Source of the DNA: Platycnemis pennipes
Lineage: Eukaryota; Arthropoda; Insecta; Odonata; Platycnemididae
Assembly (NCBI GenBank): GCA_933228895.1
Contig: OW121846.1
Span: 41,682,107-41,746,106, forward strand
Direction of reading: 5' to 3'
Length of the DNA: 64,000 nucleotides
Of this stretch, positions 52,253 through 62,623 are shown piece after piece. The first letter of the stretch is position 1; each line of letters opens with the position of its first letter. The notes under the pieces are model-generated. The model did no database searches, was not told the origin of the DNA, and saw only the letters and a list, made by a program, of their open reading frames with translations. Made by a program: the position numbers and the translations under genes.

Positions 52253-52600
52253 TTCGAGACATACTCCTATGAAAGCAACCGGACATAGTGTCGGGGAGCA
52301 TTTTATTTTGGGTAAATCTTTTACAGAAATCCCACCCAGGACAGCAGTTAAAAGTTAATTTACGTGGTGTGATATGTTATTAGTAATGAGGGTAATTGTT
52401 GACTGATTAGCTTTGTGAAGCTGCAATATGAAAAAAAACACAAAACAGTGTAAAATTCCACTTTTTTACTTTTTTGAGGTAAATGTTTTGTGTTTTGTTT
52501 AATCATGCTTTTGTTGGTTGTGGTACCTTTAAATCTCATTCTCCGCAAGCAACTTCTGCTCAACTAACCTTCTAACCTCAACTAACTCAGGGGTGTTGGG
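52253..52600. other. No gene recognised
   Basis: AT-rich, contains an imperfect inverted repeat AACACAAAACAGTG / TTTTGTGTTTTG near 52435-52500. Confidence 0.45.
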
Positions 52601-53120
52601 TAGCTTCCCTTGAGCGATGGAAAGGTCACCATCGGGCTACGGAACACGACCGTGCGGCTTGTTATCGGGTGCGCGCAGAACACTTTCCGTTACCGTGAGG
52701 TCCCTCAACGGTCTGCGCGGACCCAACGGTCGCCTCCCTGGACCGCGGTGGCAATTTTGACGAAGCGCGCGGGTGGAAAATTGTGTCCAAGAAGCGGGTA
52801 CTTGATCGCCGTCGGCCCTGTAATCACCGCTCGTTCGAATGCCCTTGCGCTCCCGCCGCGAAATACCTCCGTCTCGTTCACGCGAGGAGCATTCCTCTTT
52901 CCCTCCTCCTTCGAAGGAAGCGAAGTTTCTTCAGCACACCACGGGCAGCGTTTTTTAGTGCTCCTCCGCGAAGAAAGATGGAAGCTTCCCTTTGTGTTTC
53001 ATTATCCCTCGGCTCCTTAGTTCAAATGAGCGTTGCGCGGGGAAGAATCCATCCGCATCTACGTGTCACCCAGCGAGTCGCCGTTATGGCGATTGGCAGG
53101 GGGTTCACCAGCTTTTGTTG
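52601..53120. other. GC- and CpG-rich block
   Basis: A 500-bp region of much higher G+C than its flanks, with many CpG. It opens frames on the plus strand in all three phases (136, 112 and 62 codons), none with a recognisable domain. Near 53050-53105, ATCCGCATCTACGTGTCACC and ATTGGCAGGGGGTTCACC look like a diverged minus-strand A/B tail. It could be a CpG island or part of a GC-rich element. Confidence 0.4.
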
Positions 53121-53149
53121 ACATTTGTGATAGGCGACCGATTGCTAAG

Positions 53150-53455
53150 GTCATTGCGCCATTTAGGACAGGTGGGTTAATTGGTAGGGGTGGGCATTTT
53201 TCATTAGGGTTGGAGTAAGGGTAAAGAGAAGCCCAGCGTCAGCGTTAGCGTAGGTACTCAATGAAATGCGCCTAGGGGTCCACGGTTTAACATCCCATCA
53301 AACGGACAGCGATGCACTTGTATTGCTTTACACACAGCACTCATGTTAAGTCTCGTTTCATACTAAATAACTCCTCCACAGCCGGAGTTTGATACCAAGC
53401 CCTTGGAATAGAAGGCCAGTATTCTAGCCACCGCACCAACCTGATCCCCGTCTCC
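53150..53455 (-). repeat. tRNA-derived SINE, family 1, diverged
   Basis: Body GGAGTAAGGGTAAAGAGAAG, GGGGTCCACGGTTTAACATC and CCCATCAAACGGACAG parallels 32738-33048 block for block. The tRNA-like end at 53385-53450 is degraded. Confidence 0.6.
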
Positions 53456-53459
53456 AACA

Positions 53460-53940
53460 CGTTTTTTTATGAAAATAAAATAATTCTAGCTAAAAATGAG
53501 AAAAGGAAAAAAATAAATTTGGGTAATAACTATGATCTGTTTTTTCAATCGTAATTGATTGGCATTGCAGTCGTGCACTGTGCGCGGTAAAACGATATGC
53601 AGTATCTCACGATTGGAACTTGGATTTGAGGAATCCGCGGGATTTATCATCAATGAAGAAGAATTCCGAGTGTTCCACCGCGTTGGTTTGTCTCTGTGTG
53701 ATAACAGTTTCTCCAGCCATTCTGCTTGCGTCTTAGGGTCGGAAGTAACCTAAATACTTTGAATAAAGACTGAAGGCCTGAAGAAGGAAAGGAAAGGAGA
53801 GAGAAATTCAGACCTTAAGACGCCAGCAGGATGGCTAGAGAAACTGTTGTTGCCCAAAGAAAAACCAAAGCGAATGAACAACCGGAGGCCCTCTTCATTT
53901 ATCTCTCGTTTGGGCAGTAAATCTCTCTTAATTTTTCGCT
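53460..53940. other. No gene recognised
   Basis: Non-coding; a 64-codon plus frame at 53559-53753 has no motif. Confidence 0.45.
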
Positions 53941-53944
53941 TTAG

Positions 53945-54110
53945 TCTATCCTATCTGTGTATCTGTGGGGGTAGAAATATTTCCGCAGTGTAAACTCGAA
54001 ATCGTGTGATGTGAAGTTTTCAAGTAACTTTATTCTTGTGAAAAACCTTCTACCTTCTAGGGTTCCTCAACCAAGTCCTAACAATAGACGAGTGATCCTT
54101 TCAGCTAGGT
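53945..54110 (-). repeat. Lineage D non-LTR relic, second copy
   Basis: Aligns over about 160 bp with 38595-38760 (shared GGGTAGAAATAT, TTTCAAGTAACTT-type and AATAGNCGAGTG-type blocks), estimated by eye at roughly 70% identity. Confidence 0.45.
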
Positions 54111-54434
54111 CATAGCAACTCGTTGGGTAACGCGCAGCTTTTCTTTAGAGCTCACAAGCTGCCGAATTATACTGTCTAAAAGAATTTTTTTGGATTCCAA
54201 ATGCTCGTTGCATATTGCATGGGAGGAGTCACTAGTGAGATATAACATCTTGCTTTTACTTTTTCACCCGCACACTTTTCCACAAGGCGTTAAAAAAATC
54301 CTAAATCATAGCCTCTTCAACGCTGTGCCACAATTATTTACAATATGATTTCTCCGCTATAGATGCTCTGCTAGAGTGAATCTCAGATATTTATTTATTA
54401 GATGCTTTGCTAGAAGGAATCTCAGAATTATTTT

Positions 54435-54486
54435 ACCCCTGCCACACACCCTCGCGGAGGCTTGCAGGGTATCCCGTAAATGTAAT
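54435..54486 (+). repeat. Orphan non-LTR 3' tail, lineage A type
   Basis: CCCCTGCCACACACCCTCGC, GGAGGCTTGCAGGGTATCCC, GTAAATGTAA. No body. GGTG of the inner stem is GGAG, breaking one pair. Confidence 0.65.
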
Positions 54487-54489
54487 TGT

Positions 54490-55478
54490 ATTTAACCTCT
54501 CTTGCTACCCTTGCGACTACTCCATCAACATTACAACTTTGGAGTGCTTGTAACACCAGGACTTTACAACCCGGTAACAACCCGGATGTAACATTTCCTT
54601 TTGAAAATGTGTTTTGTTTTGCATTTTGCGAGGTTTAATTCTAGCTCCCAGTCATGAACTCCATCAAGAAATCTTCAAGAAATATTCATTTTCAATTTTA
54701 AAAGTGGACCCTTTGTTGATCCTATGCTTAACATTTCAAATAATCACCCTTCAGATTATTAGAATAGGTTAATGGTGCTCTACTCTTCAGGATAAGTTTA
54801 TTTCGATGGAGCAATATTTTTATTATATTTCGCCACATTTGAACGTTTTTATTCTGGTCCTCTTTTAGTAAATACATGAAGTTGCAATTAACCAAAGACA
54901 AAACACGATTTAATGTCATTAAAGTTTAATTTATTTGTGAAAATTTGCATTTTATTATTTCATTCTTATGTTTACTACTACGTTCGGATTCCGCACAATA
55001 TCGTAGGGAGCGGAAGATTTTATGAGCTATTTTCCTCTCCATGATAACGCATGTCCTAACCCCTTTTGTGGTTTTGTTTTTTTTAATTCTCCAAGGTGAT
55101 TAATCAAATCTTAGGCTCTTCCTCTTTTCTCAAGCATTTTTCTTCAGCATGATCTTGGGCGGATTTTTCTTATTATCTCTGTGTATACTGCAACTTATTC
55201 AATTAGTAGTTTTTTACGACTACTAGTGGTTTGGTGAAAGAAATTGGTTTAGTATTTATTTTAGTGATGAAATGAAACAGTGTTACACTGAGCAAAAATA
55301 ATAACTTTACATCATGAGATATAATTTGACGGTTGAAAATCAATAGCAATAAATTATATCGAAACGTAGTCATCGCTTAGTTTTCACCCTATGAGTGCAT
55401 TTTATGACTACTGTGATGAGTGTCCCAAAATACACTTTTAAAATCTTCTTTACCATAACTTAATGAAAAATCCTAGCT
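54490..55478. other. No gene recognised
   Basis: AT-rich non-coding sequence. Confidence 0.55.
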
Positions 55479-55479
55479 G

Positions 55480-55560
55480 GTAAATACCCACACCTTAAGC
55501 TACCTCAAGGGTGTGTCACAGTGAGTGAACCGTCTCCAGACATGAATTATAAATCAAGAG
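55480..55560 (-). repeat. Decayed non-LTR 3' tail
   Basis: TAAATACCCACACCTTAAGC, TACCTCAAGGGTGTGTCACA, GTGAGTGAACC retains the outline of the minus-strand hairpin and UTR start. Confidence 0.45.
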
Positions 55561-58030
55561 GCCAAATCCTAAGTCCAAGTCCAAGCAAAATCCACAATAG
55601 GGGTCATTTTACTAGTCCAAAATATTTGGGTAAACTGCAATTCACCTAAGAATTAAATCATTGTCACTTGCTGAACGGTAGTGAAATCCATCATCGTCTG
55701 AGCTAGTCATGGTGCATAAACAAATACTCGTATATTTTGTCAATATCATCCCATAGATAGTAAATTTTTCTCGGGTCTCACTCCAGGTGATAAAATGTTG
55801 CGCTTGGTAGGCTTTGATGGTCCGATCTAAAAAATACATTTACCTAACAGTCTTATCCTTCTTCGAATCATTCACTCTGATGAAGATGATGGACTTGGCC
55901 ATCGAAAATTTAGTGCCCCTTTTACGACTTCATTCAGTGTGAAACCCGAGGAAAATTTATTATGACAACTCGCCGGAAAAACCTAAAATATTTTATTATG
56001 CGAGCGAGTTTAGCTAGCTATTGTCGCCTTTATTAATGCGGATTCATTCTTCATTTTTTTCTAGATGAACTCAACTGCTAACATTGAATTGATTTACACG
56101 ACATTAAGTATTTTTTCCTTATATATTGATTTGGTACGACAATTTTGTCAAATTTGTATACCTACATAAGTTTGGTAAGATTATTGCTGAAAACCGTTGG
56201 TAGCAAATGCGTGTTGTGTAAATTTAATTTAGTCTTTGCACAGGCCTTTGACTTTGAGGCTACCCAAAGCTTTTGAATTTTGTTAATCAGGTTATTGTTA
56301 TTATTATTCAGAGGTAAAATAAATATATTTGCATAAAATCGTAATTTTTGGAATGATTCATGAAACTTATATTCAGAGAACCCCTTGCCTCAGGCATTGT
56401 TAGACATTTACCATCAGCCATGTTTACCATCATGTGGTAGTGATATAATTCTGTTTCTAGGGGCTCCGACTGCTCAAGTTCTAGTTGACTGGCTAGCCTA
56501 TTCTTAACCCTAAGACAAAACCAACACTATTTCTGCTGGCGGTATTATAACTCGAGACATTCGAATTTGTCGCGTTACCGAAAACTCCACCGATATCGCT
56601 AGTATTTTGTAGTTACATCAACTTCACATATTGATTGATATTCATAAGTAATAAATTTTTATACTTTTCCGAAGAAAAATCTCATAGATTCTACAAAATG
56701 AAACTTTGCAGGTTAGACAGGAGGATGACATTAAATTGGGCAATGGTTTATGGTAGTAAATACAAAGGGGATCTCTATCTTGCGTCAAGGTTATCTTGAA
56801 TGTCCTTTAAAAATGATATGCCATTGGGTATTGTTAGAGCCGCGACTATGACGAATTTTTTTCAACCTCAACCTTTTGAAGGGGTTAAGTGCAGCAAACA
56901 GCACATCATTTCAACAATTAACGGGTATTGCAGTGTTGTTAGCTATTCGCCTTTTTTTCGACATCGATGTAATAATACGCCATGGTGCCCTTTACCTATC
57001 CAAGAGAAATAACGTTACGTTTTACCCCTGTGACTGTAGTGACTCCAATTTTGCTTTTTGAAATAATACTGTCGCAACTTCATTTCTTTTACATATTTTT
57101 CCACAGTGCGATAAAAGCCTTAGATTGGCCATTGGAACACCAAAACTAAAATTCATTGCTACTACTTTTACTACAGAAGTGTAATTTCGTTGTTGGGTTT
57201 ATCCACTTTCTATTTATTCTTTATAGTGTACATTAGCACCATTTCACTATATTTTCTTTAAATTTACTCATCGAACGACGCCAGCCCCCACATTTTTTCC
57301 ACCCATTCTATGTCCAACCATTTTTCTTTTCATGACCATGAATTTAATGGAAGAGAAAAAAAGTGTCCTAGGACTAAAGGTATTAAAATTTACCCTTCTG
57401 ATCTGTTTTATATTCCAAATGAAATGCTAGAGGTAGGTACTCCTCATTTGCGTCTTTTGATGGCTATTTAAATGATTATAATTATTGCCTTTTTTACTTT
57501 CTAATTATTACTATGCTTCCAGCTTGGACAGAAAGAGTGTGCCAGTGGTGAGGAAGATAATTGTCTGTATTAATTTCATGTTTTAAATAAAATTGTGTCG
57601 CGAGGTTATGAACCAATGTTGAGAATTAACCTTACATTTTAATGATTTACTGCGCTTTTTGCATTAGTCAAAGTCCGTGAGCATCTATTTACTATATTTG
57701 TTAAATTTGGAGCAATAAATTAACAATGAAATAGGGTAAATATCCTCTCAAATTATAAAGTAACATGTTTCTTAGAGTAAATTCAGTTTCTTGCACCAAC
57801 TGGACGGAAGTTGCTTCGAAACTCATCGTCTTATGGAAAAAGCACGCAAATGTTTTCCTTTCCTCCCCATAAATTGGCAACTACACTTTTTCTCACCTTT
57901 TGACGACGCCATAAAATCTTGAAGTCACATGGCCATCAGTCAATTTTTCTTCTCCATTCACCCTCACATATCCGTTTAATGCGCTCCGACCTCACCTGTA
58001 ATCCCTGTGAAAATATCTTCATTTTCCACT
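55561..58030. other. About 2.5 kb without a recognised feature
   Basis: AT-rich; short frames only; no SINE, tail or hairpin noted. Confidence 0.5.
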
Positions 58031-58400
58031 CTCTGGGGATCCATTGAATCCGCCTCGAGCCGTACATTCCTCATCCTTCTCGTTTTTGTGCCGGGGAGGA
58101 GAGAGGAGTAGTAGGGTTTGGATGGAGGTTTATTTTCCGTGGATTCCCCGCATTCCCGCCGTAAAACGTATCGTCACGCCCGCGTGGGATATCATTTCGT
58201 CCACACGCGCGCCACCGCTTCGCCCCGCCTTCCCTATCCACACTGCCACCCCTATCCACACTGCCACCCCTCCCTATGCGTCTACGCCCGACTGATTCCC
58301 AGCGGCGGGGAGCAGCTCCAAAGATGTCGCGAAGCAGATATTGTTTCGCCGTGTTGTGGTCGATGTTGATTGCCGCCCGCCGTGCCACCCACTAGGGTAA
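58031..58400. other. GC-rich block with an 18-bp tandem duplication
   Basis: CTATCCACACTGCCACCC occurs twice in tandem (58234-58251 and 58252-58269). Frames are open on both strands (83-105 codons), probably because of base composition. No domain recognised. Candidate promoter-type CpG island. Confidence 0.35.
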
Positions 58401-58849
58401 TGCCTTGTTCAGACTACGATGGTCCTTACGCGCGTTCAGACTACTCCTGAATTAAAGCGTAACTTCAGTTCTGCCCTCAAGCCACTAATGGCTGAAGTTT
58501 ACGAGAAACAAGTCACTACTGTCGACCAAAATATTATGTGCACTCGAGTTTGATGGGCATTTATGAAATAACCTAAAGATCTGCGGAAAATTTATTTCAT
58601 TATATTTTTTCTCGTTTGGTAATACGTTAGTTGTTGTACACATAACATTTTCGAATCATATTGTTGTATTTTTTACTAGATTTTAATGGAAAAAGTGACG
58701 GATTTTTTGTGTTCGACAATTACGCCGACTTTAAAAATTTATTTCTCAAAAACCCATTACCAATCTATTTAAATTACAGCACAATGTACACAATAATGTT
58801 TTTCTCAGGCCTTTTTCCTGGCTCATAATTGCGATTTAATCCTTGTATA
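58401..58849. other. No gene recognised
   Basis: TTCAGACTACGATGGTCC at 58410 recurs in reverse complement near 59895-59920 (GGACCACCGTAGTCTGAAT), suggesting an unresolved repeat. Confidence 0.4.
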
Positions 58850-58995
58850 TCCACATGTTATAATACATCGTCTTTAAGAACGTAATGTAATCAACCTTTT
58901 CTGCATCAAATGATATTGTATGGGTAGCGGGCCAGCAGCTGTGTTGCGGCAAGTCGCACAGCTTTCCAAGCAACAATTAGCTGATAACAATCTAA
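58850..58995. repeat. Diverged duplicate of 59343-59490
   Basis: Shared order: TCCACATGTTATAATACATC / TCCAAATGTTATATAATACA, AATCAACCTTTT / AATCAACTTTTTT, ATGGGTAGCGGGCCAGC / ATGGGTAGTAATGCG...CAGC, CAACAATTAGCTG / CAACAATTAGTCG. The family P element lies between the two copies. Confidence 0.5.
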
Positions 58996-59150
58996 TTAAA
59001 ACACCGTATACAAAAGAATGTTTTATACGGTTTCTGTAAATCTCAGGCACATCTGAGCAAAAATGTTGCTGACATTTTAATCATAAGCGTTTTCTTGCGT
59101 CTGGGTGATATTCAAATGCTATTCTCATTGCGTTGAAATCCTAATGGCCG

Positions 59151-59346
59151 TTTTACACGGTACATTTTTTGTACAAACGCTTGTATGAGAAAATTGTACC
59201 ATGTAAAGCGGCAAATTATGTGAACGCTTGTGCGAATGTATAAATTGAAAATAGAACCTGTCCTAATCCCATTCAGACAAACATGCAATTTCGTTCAGTT
59301 TCATGCATTCATTTGTACAATAAATTGTACCGTGTAAAAAGGCCTG
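59151..59346 (+). mobile_element. Palindromic miniature element, family P, copy 2
   Basis: GGCCGTTTTACACGGTACAT at the left and ATTGTACCGTGTAAAAAGGC at the right. The interior matches the reverse complement of 28575-28806 (GTACAAACGCTTGTATGAG, TGTGAACGCTTG, ATTTCGTTCAGTTTCATGCA). It is shorter by a deletion next to the left arm. Confidence 0.7.
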
Positions 59347-59445
59347 TAGATATCCAAATGTTATATAATACATTGTCGTAGATAACATAATTCAATCAAC
59401 TTTTTTATATCAATGTATATTTACATGGGTAGTAATGCGATGGGT

Positions 59446-59487
59446 CAGCGGCTAATTGTTGCTTGGAAAGCAACAATTAGTCGCTGG
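59446..59487. repeat. Hairpin
   Basis: CAGCGGCTAATTGTTGCTT / AAGCAACAATTAGTCGCTG around a 2-3 base loop. Confidence 0.75.
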
Positions 59488-59489
59488 TC

Positions 59490-60289
59490 AACTAGTCAAC
59501 TAGTCGTCCTACCCGCCAAATTATTCGAGAAAAAATTATAGATATAATTAATTTTCTCTAGGTCTTCTGGTTATTTCACAAATACTCTTCAAAATCGAGT
59601 ACACCTAGCATTTTGGTCGGCAGTGGCAACTTGCGCCTTGGAAGGTAAATTGAAACCATCTCTGGTTCCTATTGTATTCACTAATTTTCAATTTACTGTA
59701 TTCATTCCGGCGATATTTTGAATTGGGTGTGTGTAGTGTCTTTTCGTCCGTCTCTTATTTCCTGTTTCCGGTTTTCACTGCGACTGCAGCGCCGACCATC
59801 GTAATCTGGCAGCGTTCGGAACTACGAATTACCCGCGTACGAAATTTCGTTCAGACGGGGAAAAAGGCCTACGTGCACAAGGACGAGCGTAAGGACCACC
59901 GTAGTCTGAATGGGGCATAAGCTGTGCAAGTAGTTGAGTAGCCCATCTGGGGAGGGGGTGGGTTAGTTCGACAAAGGGGGGGGGGAGGGTTAGCCCGCCC
60001 CGGGCGGCACCTTCTCTCCCCTTTTTTTCATGGCATAACAACAATAAATATAAATATTATTGTTGTTGTTTATTTATTATTGTCGGTCCATGCAGGTTTT
60101 TACGGGTTTCCCTGCACCTTGGGCGAATGCTGGACCAAATGGCATTACCGTTATACTAAACCACACACCTATGAAAGCTATCAGTTATGGACAATGTAAG
60201 AACGAGCTAAACCTAAGAAGACAGAAAATCCTAGAACAGGGCCAAACTTGAATGGGTTCGTTTACCGTATTTCTTATTGCCGAATCTGT
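59490..60289. other. No gene recognised
   Basis: Contains a G-rich run near 59980 and a TTGTTG repeat at 60060. Short frames without motifs. Confidence 0.45.
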
Positions 60290-60796
60290 GAGAGTTTAAA
60301 TAAAAAAGACCCGTATTTTTCCGTTTTTTGATCCGTCAATTATTTATCGTTAGTAAGTTATAAGCGGCTAAAAACTTATGTTAATAACCCTTTTGGAGAA
60401 GTGGGCGTGGTGCAACCTCTGACGTATAACGACTTCGTCCAATCACGACTGAGCCCGCGAAGATACTTTGCCTTATCGCAATGGGGGGGACACAGCTGAC
60501 ACTGCCAATAGGACAGTTGCGGCAGCATCTGTGCGAGCAGACCTTCCGAGAACCCCCCTCCACTCCCTTCACTTCCACGAAAAGCTGTCAAGGACGGGAG
60601 GAAAACAACGTTAATGTTATCACAGCAGCTTTTTTGGTGGGCGTCACCTTTTGCTTACTTTAATTTTTGATTTATGAGTGTATGGTTGTGGTTAGAAGAT
60701 TAATTTTTTCACTAAAATTCTTTTTTTGTTTCCATCTAACGATTTCGTGTACAAAATTGCGATCTCGGTTCCGAGTAAACGCCCCCATTCCATCTC
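60290..60796 (+). repeat. CpG-rich dispersed repeat, copy 2
   Basis: Inverted relative to 30122-30715 and co-linear over its length. It ends where GCCCCCATTCCATCTCC is joined to a lineage A tail at 60797. The equivalent point in the other copy continues without a break into the coding-like region 29956-30122. The CRE-like sites of copy 1 are mutated here (CTGACGTATAA; AACGTTAATG). Confidence 0.65.
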
Positions 60797-60965
60797 CTTT
60801 ACGTCTACATCTACTCGATACCCTGCAAGCCACCGCGAGGGTTTGTGGCAGGGGGTGAAGATCACCAAGCTACCGACAGGGGGTGAAGATCACTACCGAC
60901 ATGCAAATAATCAACTATAGGGTTCATGCAACTAGATTGTTAGTATCTATAGTAAATAGGCATTT
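60797..60965 (-). mobile_element. Non-LTR lineage A 3' copy
   Basis: ACGTCTACATCTACTCGATA, CCCTGCAAGCCACCGCGAGG, GTTTGTGGCAGGGGGTGAAG, then the A 3' UTR in reverse (GGGTTCATGCAACTAGATTG). It has a local duplication of GGGGGTGAAGATCAC at 60853 and 60879. Confidence 0.75.
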
Positions 60966-62400
60966 TTTTAAATAGGCACTTTAAATAGGCATTAGAAAAT
61001 TGGATTTATTGTATGACCGGTTTGCGTTAGGTTAAAATATAAAAAAAATTTCACTATCCCAAGCAAACACGAGTCTCTTCTGCGTACATAAATAGCATCT
61101 CAGGCGGGGTTTTCCAGCTCCGCCGCTTCAAGCATCAACCTTTTTTTTCCTCTTGTCCCTATAAAATCGTGCAATATGAGAGCATTGAGTGTCGTTCCCG
61201 TTACTTCGCATTCATAAACTCTTTCCACTACGTCACGGAGGTATTTGAACTCTCTTCCTCTAGCTTCACTTTCATTCTAAAGTCCGTAATGACTTTTTTG
61301 CCTTTTCAATTTTCTTTATAATTAGATTTTGATGAGCTCTCGCTCCCAGTGATTATCCTAGAACAGCTTGTGAGTTAATGAACCCTAACCTTGTTATACT
61401 CACTTAACTTACGGCCACTAATTTACTCCAGAATTTCATGCCAACAGTGGAGGCCTTATCCTCGTCTAAACTTGAAGTTGCGTCCTAATAGTAATTTTCC
61501 TCCACTATGGAGACTTCACTTTTAATTAGGCTTAGTAGATGTGTACATTAATATGGATCAAGATATTAAGTGTAGAACACTTTCGTGGGCAAAAAATGTT
61601 GTATGCGGAATAATTCAAAAATTTTTTTATAAATGCGTTTCAGGAAACCCTTAATAGGAGAATGTGGTATCAGATTGTCAGATTTCAATGCCAGGTGTAT
61701 TTTGTAGTCAAAGCCAAAAATATTGTCCAACCTCTTCAAGTAGGAAAAATTGATTAACCATAAAATAGCTGCAGACCGTTGATTGAAATGTTTTAATTTT
61801 CTAGGCTTGGCTAAATATCGCACTTTAGATGAAAAAAATACTCAAGCTCTCTCCGTGCTTGTTAAAATTAAAGTTTTTTTTTTCATTCTTGAGAAGATGA
61901 TATTTTATATTTCTTATTTCTGGCCCAGAAATAAAGATAATTTCCTGAGGATTAGTTCTTCACTTTTTTTTTTACCACGGCATAAAGGAAAATCCAATGT
62001 TAAATGAATTTGAGAACAAAACAAGGAGTTAAGTGAGTGCTTCCACTCCTCGCTCCCATAAGGTCACAATTTCTATCTTTATCTTATTTCTTTGTGCCTC
62101 TCTTATTGCTATTTTTAAACTCTAATGGCTATATGTCAGTAGAGTTTGCATGCAATTGTCTTCATATACGGTTGGGAAAGATTGAGACGTTCGCTCCCAA
62201 CAGAAAACCTCGATTTAGTTTAGTGTGTCACACTGTTCACTTTATCGAATTTTATTTTATATTCTTGGACAAATCTATACGCAGTGAGAAAAAATTATTA
62301 TAGTGTTGCTTGTTATGAGTAAGCAAGATGCGGAGTTGCTCTAAAAACCTGTAATATGCAAGGAGCATGTAAATGGTTATCACTGTATAAATCCTTCTGA
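60966..62400. other. No gene recognised
   Basis: AT-rich; an 85-codon minus frame (61566-61823) and an 88-codon plus frame (62037-62303) have no motifs. Confidence 0.5.
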
Positions 62401-62439
62401 GAATTATAGGAAAACTACTCTTACAATTGACTCTTGCAT

Positions 62440-62623
62440 AGAATTAACATATTTCCTACACCAAAAAAAAAAACGCAAACCAATAGTTTTTACTATAGCT
62501 GTAGTTATTATTTTCGGGAAATGCTGCGTGCGATTCATTTTTTGACTCAACGTTTCACTCCTCCTACTGGGAGCGTTATCAAGAGACTGATCAAGAGACA
62601 AGAGAATCGGCTTCGTCTCATTC
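62440..62623 (-). repeat. Penelope-like element 3' UTR
   Basis: Downstream of the endonuclease stop, on the minus strand: CTCTTGATCAGTCTCTTGAT, then AACGCTCCCAGTAGGAGGAG and TGAAACGTTGAGTC. The stem CGCTCC/GGAGG(A)G followed by GAAAC has the layout of the region that encodes a hammerhead ribozyme in many Penelope-like elements, but the CTGATGA core is altered (TTGATAA). Confidence 0.45.
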
